DNA of 18,591 nucleotides from Gammaproteobacteria bacterium (GTDB lineage Bacteria; Pseudomonadota; Gammaproteobacteria; Pseudomonadales; Cellvibrionaceae): NCBI GenBank assembly GCA_021151625.1, contig JAGKWY010000082.1, forward strand, positions 1 to 18,591, in the 5' to 3' direction. This document shows positions 15,446 to 18,591 of the stretch, piece after piece. The notes under the pieces were generated by a model. The model saw only the letters and a program-made list of their open reading frames with translations, did not search any database and had not been told where the DNA came from. The position numbers and the translations under genes were made by a program. How positions within the stretch are numbered: position 1 is the first letter of the stretch; every line of letters begins with the position of its first letter.

Positions 15446-16141
15446 ATGAAAATCGCAAAACTGGCCTCTGCATTTGCAGGCCTGGTGTTGGGTGCCAGCG
15501 CACTCCAAGCTAACGCAATTCCCTTCGAAGTAGACATCACTGTTGATAACCAATATGCACTTTGGTACGGCACCGAAACTGCTGCAACTAACTTTGTGGG
15601 TTTTGATGGTGATTGGCCTTCAACCGAAACCTACAACTTCAACTTGCCTGATGATTACTTCATTTATGTGGTAACCCAATCGGATTTGGCGGTTGCTCAG
15701 GGTTTCCTCGCGCAATTTACCAATCTGGATAACAACTCGCGCTTTTACAGCCAGGATTCACAATGGCAAGTGACTGCAACCGGTCGCTATGGTTATGCGC
15801 CGTTCAACAATTCTGCTGCCAGTTTCTCTGAATTAACCAGCCAACTGGTGTTGGCCAATGCAGGCACAAACCCATCTGGCGGCTGGGTTGCTACCACTGC
15901 TGGCGATGCCAACGGCGCATCACCCTGGGGTACTCGCCCTAACATTGATGCCGCAGCACAATGGGTGTGGTACAACAGCAATGGCAGCAGCAATCCAACC
16001 ATTGGTGGATACAACCACAACGAGTATTTGATTTTCCGCATCGCAGTAGACGCTAAAGAAGTTCCAGAACCTGCAGGCTTGGCTCTGTTAGGTTTGGGCT
16101 TGTTGGGCCTTGGTGCAGTAAGAAGACGTAAGGCTCAGTAA
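15446..16141 (+). CDS. PEP-CTERM sorting-domain exported protein
   Basis: A 231-residue exported protein with a signal peptide (residues 1-24, cleavage after ANA) and a textbook PEP-CTERM tail: VPEP at 206-209, a Leu/Gly/Ala hydrophobic segment at 210-225, then RRRK. In known systems such tails are recognised and cut by an exosortase (EpsH/XrtA family) in bacteria making exopolysaccharide, and the protein goes to the surface or matrix. The middle (25-200) is Asn-, Ser- and aromatic-rich with no domain I recognise, and would fit a small beta-rich surface protein. The ATG at 15446 is preceded by AAGGA (15435-15439). No exosortase gene is in the window. A 28-base perfect palindrome follows the stop. 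Confidence 0.9.
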   Translation: MKIAKLASAFAGLVLGASALQANAIPFEVDITVDNQYALWYGTETAATNFVGFDGDWPSTETYNFNLPDDYFIYVVTQSDLAVAQGFLAQFTNLDNNSRFYSQDSQWQVTATGRYGYAPFNNSAASFSELTSQLVLANAGTNPSGGWVATTAGDANGASPWGTRPNIDAAAQWVWYNSNGSSNPTIGGYNHNEYLIFRIAVDAKEVPEPAGLALLGLGLLGLGAVRRRKAQ

Positions 16142-16154
16142 TCTGAGTCTGAGA

Positions 16155-16182
16155 TTCGATTGCCCCATATGGGGCAATCGAA
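16155..16182. terminator. Perfect 28-base palindrome between convergent genes (terminator-like)
   Basis: TTCGATTGCCCC (16155-16166), ATAT, then GGGGCAATCGAA (16171-16182) form an unbroken palindrome. It lies 13 bases after the PEP-CTERM stop and 45 bases from the convergent membrane-protein stop. Neither strand has a T-run directly after the stem, so it is an atypical terminator, and mRNA end-stabilisation is an alternative. Confidence 0.55.
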
Positions 16183-16227
16183 CCTGTTAAAAAAATCCCG
16201 CCAAATTTTCGCTTGATATCCTTCGTA

Positions 16228-16887
16228 TTATTTTTTATTTAACACCGCCAACAACAACACCCAAAAACACAACACCAGATTAAACAGCGGTATCTGCAAT
16301 TCCGCTGGCATGGCGTACACCACACAGACAGCTGGAATCCACACCAGCCAGTTAGATAGCACTACGGTGGGAATTTTTACGCAGAAAAATTGTTTATCCA
16401 TGGCCGCGCGCCAGCGCGCAACATTCCAATCCGATTCCACCAGCAAATAAATTATCGTAATTCCCGGTGCTGCCCAAAAGGTACTGTAGATAAACTGGTC
16501 GGCGGCCATTTTGGTGATTATGGTTTGCCAATCATTGCCGCTGCCAAACCATTCAGCCTGAAAGCGATAAAACAAATCCACTTCCATTCCTTTTATGCCC
16601 CAGAAGAGCAGATAAAAAACCATCAACACAAATGTATTGCGGTCGCTAAATGATTTGCTTAGCCAGAGATACAAAAAAGGAATCAAACCGCCAAAAAATG
16701 CGGTGGCGATAAATGAATAAAAATACCCGTACTGCGCTTTTAAATCACCAAACCAGACAAAAACTGGTTTGGATGCTGGAACAAAAAAATAAATTACTAA
16801 AATGAGCAGGGCAAAAGCTTGTAGCACCAGCCCCGGTTTGAGGTTTTGTTTGAGTGCAGCCAATATGGATTGACGAATATTTGCCAT
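16228..16887 (-). CDS. Small membrane protein resembling the Mpv17/PMP22 family
   Basis: A 219-residue protein with about five to six hydrophobic segments. The C-terminal part matches by eye the Mpv17/PMP22 signature seen mainly in eukaryotic mitochondrial and peroxisomal membrane proteins: a mid-protein KMAADQFIYSTFWAAP (the K..DQ....P motif), then NWLVWIPAVCVVYAMP followed by FNLVLCFWVLLLAV (the NW.vWp...nF..vP and W...LS motifs). Function in bacteria is not established; channel-like or stress roles are described for eukaryotic members. The start at 16887 is chosen because its ATG overlaps the stop of the upstream permease gene (TAATG), implying translational coupling. A longer frame reaching 17049 would overlap that gene and lacks support. 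Family assignment is moderate. Confidence 0.65.
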   Translation of the reverse strand: MANIRQSILAALKQNLKPGLVLQAFALLILVIYFFVPASKPVFVWFGDLKAQYGYFYSFIATAFFGGLIPFLYLWLSKSFSDRNTFVLMVFYLLFWGIKGMEVDLFYRFQAEWFGSGNDWQTIITKMAADQFIYSTFWAAPGITIIYLLVESDWNVARWRAAMDKQFFCVKIPTVVLSNWLVWIPAVCVVYAMPAELQIPLFNLVLCFWVLLLAVLNKK

Positions 16888-17696
16888 TATTGATGACCAA
16901 ACACTGTGTAGAGCATTTGCAATGAGAGCCCAACCAGCAACAACGCAAATAATTTTTTCAGCAACGGAATTGGTAAGCGGTGCGCGAGTTTTGCGCCCAA
17001 CGGCGCGGTAAAAAAACTCATGGATGCCATAGCAATAACTGCCGGCCAATAAACATAACCGAGTGTGTAACCGGGTAAATTAGTTTCATTCCATCCGTTA
17101 ATGATATAACCAAGCGCACCAGAAAGCGCGATCGGCAAACCAACTGCCGCTGAAGTCCCTATGGCTACCGGCAGGCTCACATTGCACCATACTAAAAACG
17201 GCACTGTGAGTGTGCCACCACCAATCGCCACCAATGCTGAAATAACACCTATACCAGTTCCCGCTGAACTCAGACCAATTGCACCGGGTAATTGACGTGA
17301 TGCATGTGGCTTGCGATTAAGCACCATTTGCAGCGCGACACCGGCCATAAAACAGGAGAAAAAAATCGCCAGAGGTTGTGCGGATAAATAACTCGCCAAA
17401 AAAGTTCCGGCAAAAGTACCAACTAAAATTCCCGGTGCAATTTTCATTACCACCGGCCAAATCACTGCATTGTGTTGGTGGTGTGCACGCAGGCTGGCAA
17501 TCGCAGTAGGCACTATGGCCGCCATGGATGTTGCCAACGCCATATGCACAAGGTGCTCGGCAGGATATTGTTGTTGCACAAACAAAAAAGTAAGCACTGG
17601 CACCATAATGCCGCCGCCACCAATACCAAACAGACCAGCAAAAATACCGGTAATGGCTCCGAGTATTAAAAAATAAAACAAAAAGATAACATCCAT
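16887..17696 (-). CDS. TauE/SafE-family membrane permease
   Basis: A 269-residue integral membrane protein with about eight hydrophobic helices and the internal duplication typical of the TauE/SafE (DUF81) family. The glycine-rich motif occurs twice: GLFGIGGGGIMVPVLTFLF near residues 22-40 and ALVAIGGGTLTVPFLVW in the second half. Members export or import sulfite, sulfoacetate and other organosulfur or carboxylate anions across the inner membrane; the substrate here is unknown. The start at 17696 has only a weak ribosome binding site. The gene begins 39 bases after the NUDIX gene and its TAA overlaps the ATG of the Mpv17-like gene by one base, so the two membrane proteins are probably made together. 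Confidence 0.9.
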   Translation of the reverse strand: MDVIFLFYFLILGAITGIFAGLFGIGGGGIMVPVLTFLFVQQQYPAEHLVHMALATSMAAIVPTAIASLRAHHQHNAVIWPVVMKIAPGILVGTFAGTFLASYLSAQPLAIFFSCFMAGVALQMVLNRKPHASRQLPGAIGLSSAGTGIGVISALVAIGGGTLTVPFLVWCNVSLPVAIGTSAAVGLPIALSGALGYIINGWNETNLPGYTLGYVYWPAVIAMASMSFFTAPLGAKLAHRLPIPLLKKLFALLLVGLSLQMLYTVFGHQ

Positions 17697-17735
17697 AGCA
17701 TCAAGAGCTCGTAAAACGTTTACAGCGGATGAAAA

Positions 17736-18281
17736 CTATTTAATAAAGCCTTTCAAGCGCGCAAGAGTGTAGGCATTAACGCTGGTGGCATCTTTAATAA
17801 CACCGGCGATAATCATTGCTTCAAATTGTGCCTGCGTAAAAGGTTTGGCGATCAAACCTTCTTCTTCATGATCCAGAGAAGTTTGTTGCTGCTGTAAATC
17901 CGTCGCCAGATAAATATGGTAGCCCTGGTTTGAGTAACCGTACGCTAAATATTGATGCCCAATGTAAAGCATTTGCCCGGCAACCAAGCCAGTTTCCTCG
18001 CGCAATTCGCCAGCGGCGATAATGGCTGGATCTGCATCTGGAGTTTCTTCCCAGCTGCCTTGCGGCAACTCCCAATAGCGTGCTTGTACGGGATAACGAT
18101 ATTGCTCTACAAGATGAATATGGCCATCCGATATTGGAATAATCACCACGAAATCCGGTTTTTCCACCACACCGAAAATACCTTCTGCCCCACTGGGGCG
18201 CTGGATTCTATCCTCACGCACGCGCATCCATTTATTTTCGTAAACCGTTTTGCTCGCCAGGGTTTTTATTTCCATCATCAT
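17736..18281 (-). CDS. NUDIX hydrolase
   Basis: A 181-residue NUDIX-fold pyrophosphatase, likely acting on ADP-ribose or other nucleoside-diphosphate derivatives. The fold is seen in the strand FVVIIPISDGHIHLVEQYRYP (short part of residues 44-64), the WELPQGSWEE entry and the box at 73-99. The box deviates from G-x5-E-x7-REUxEExGU: it contains PDADP after WEET, and the usual Arg of REL is Gly91 (GELREETGL), while E92, E95 and E96, the likely metal ligands, are present. I recall this PQGSWE...DADP form as a recurrent subgroup. Three ATG codons in a row (18281-18273) follow AAGAGGT; 18281 is used. The start region overlaps the reading frame of the truncated typA by about 50 bases. Confidence 0.9.
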   Translation of the reverse strand: MMMEIKTLASKTVYENKWMRVREDRIQRPSGAEGIFGVVEKPDFVVIIPISDGHIHLVEQYRYPVQARYWELPQGSWEETPDADPAIIAAGELREETGLVAGQMLYIGHQYLAYGYSNQGYHIYLATDLQQQQTSLDHEEEGLIAKPFTQAQFEAMIIAGVIKDATSVNAYTLARLKGFIK

Positions 18282-18591
18282 TACCTCTTGACAGGGTCAG
18301 CGCATCGTCAGTACCGGAAGCACGAACGTTGGTTAATTGCTTGGCTTTGGTTGGGTTTACCACCAGGTCGTTAGAGCGCGAGTGAATTCCCACGATCTGG
18401 CCTTCGTAAACTTCCACACCGGCGCCGAGGAACAAACGGCCACGATCTTGCAGCGGGTGCAAACCGTAGGCGAGGGTTTTGCCTTTCACCATAGAAACCA
18501 ACACACCGTTTTGACGGCTTGCCACTTCACCTTCTTTTACCGGGCCGTAGTGGTCAAAAATACTGGTCATGATGCCGGAACCGGAAGTCAT
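18232..18591 (-). pseudogene. typA: typA/bipA, 5' part outside window, 3' end apparently deleted
   Basis: The frame enters from the right edge and encodes the C-terminal domain of the ribosome-associated GTPase TypA/BipA, which assists 50S assembly at low temperature and under stress. Diagnostic stretches are SRQNGVLVS, GLHPLQDRGRLFLGAGVEVY and EGQIVGIHSRSNDL, then TNVRASGTDDALTL. In complete homologues this continues with a PP..xTLEQALEFI.DDELVEVTP..IR.RK tail of roughly 45-50 residues. Here homology stops near base 18292, and an unrelated 19-residue tail rich in Asn, Gly and Lys runs to a TAA at 18232-18234 inside the NUDIX gene in another frame. So typA seems 3'-truncated, by deletion or by assembly join. 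The GTPase domain lies beyond the window and cannot be checked. Confidence 0.8.

Noticed and set aside
16888..17049. N-terminal extension of the Mpv17-like protein to 17049
   Set aside because: The extra 54 residues lie inside the permease gene in another frame and lack a start site, while the ATG at 16887 gives a standard TAATG coupling.
18232..18291. Treating the last 19 codons of the typA frame as a genuine new C-terminus
   Set aside because: They are the NUDIX gene read in another frame and show no resemblance to the TypA tail, so the gene is called truncated.
1..18591. CRISPR arrays, insertion sequences, phage attachment sites, tRNA or rRNA genes
   Set aside because: I found no regularly spaced repeats, transposase or integrase sequences, or tRNA/rRNA-like segments when reading the window.

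Overview
The window looks like chromosomal DNA of a polysaccharide-degrading gammaproteobacterium, most likely Cellvibrio or another member of the Cellvibrionaceae. This is inferred from a large TonB-dependent receptor of the carbohydrate-uptake type next to a carbohydrate-active lipoprotein, from HemH, TypA, Dtd and Tag sequences of gammaproteobacterial character, from a PEP-CTERM protein, and from intermediate GC. I see no insertion sequence, integrase, CRISPR array, tRNA or rRNA.

Left part, mostly on the plus strand: the 3' end of an unrecognised gene closed by a terminator (1-443); a periplasmic glutathione-peroxidase-like gene with its own terminator (706-1288); then a two-gene unit (1653-7352) of a TonB-dependent outer-membrane receptor and a large outer-membrane lipoprotein, preceded by a perfect LacI-family-type operator and ended by a strong bidirectional terminator. 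The lipoprotein is the most unusual object here. It resembles a GH5 mannanase barrel that has lost its acid/base glutamate and two active-site histidines. Three beta-sandwich, CBM-like modules lie inside the barrel, before its last strand. I read the pair as a possible proteobacterial counterpart of a SusC/SusD-type uptake system, with a dead hydrolase as the glycan-binding surface partner.

Middle part: on the minus strand, a membrane-anchored AraC-type regulator followed by dtd and a GNAT acetyltransferase, then a proline iminopeptidase. Divergent from the peptidase is a WYL-domain regulator transcribed just upstream of tag (3-methyladenine DNA glycosylase I). Next on the plus strand come a secreted PQQ-type aldose sugar dehydrogenase, a gamma-glutamylcyclotransferase-like gene, hemH and a PEP-CTERM exported protein.

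Right part, minus strand: typA (partial, entering from the right edge), a NUDIX hydrolase, a TauE/SafE-type permease and a small membrane protein resembling the Mpv17/PMP22 family, the last two coupled by a TAATG overlap. Two genes look damaged. The receptor lacks the end of its signal peptide and its TonB box, and typA lacks its usual C-terminal tail because its reading frame runs directly into the NUDIX start. Each may be a natural deletion or an assembly join.
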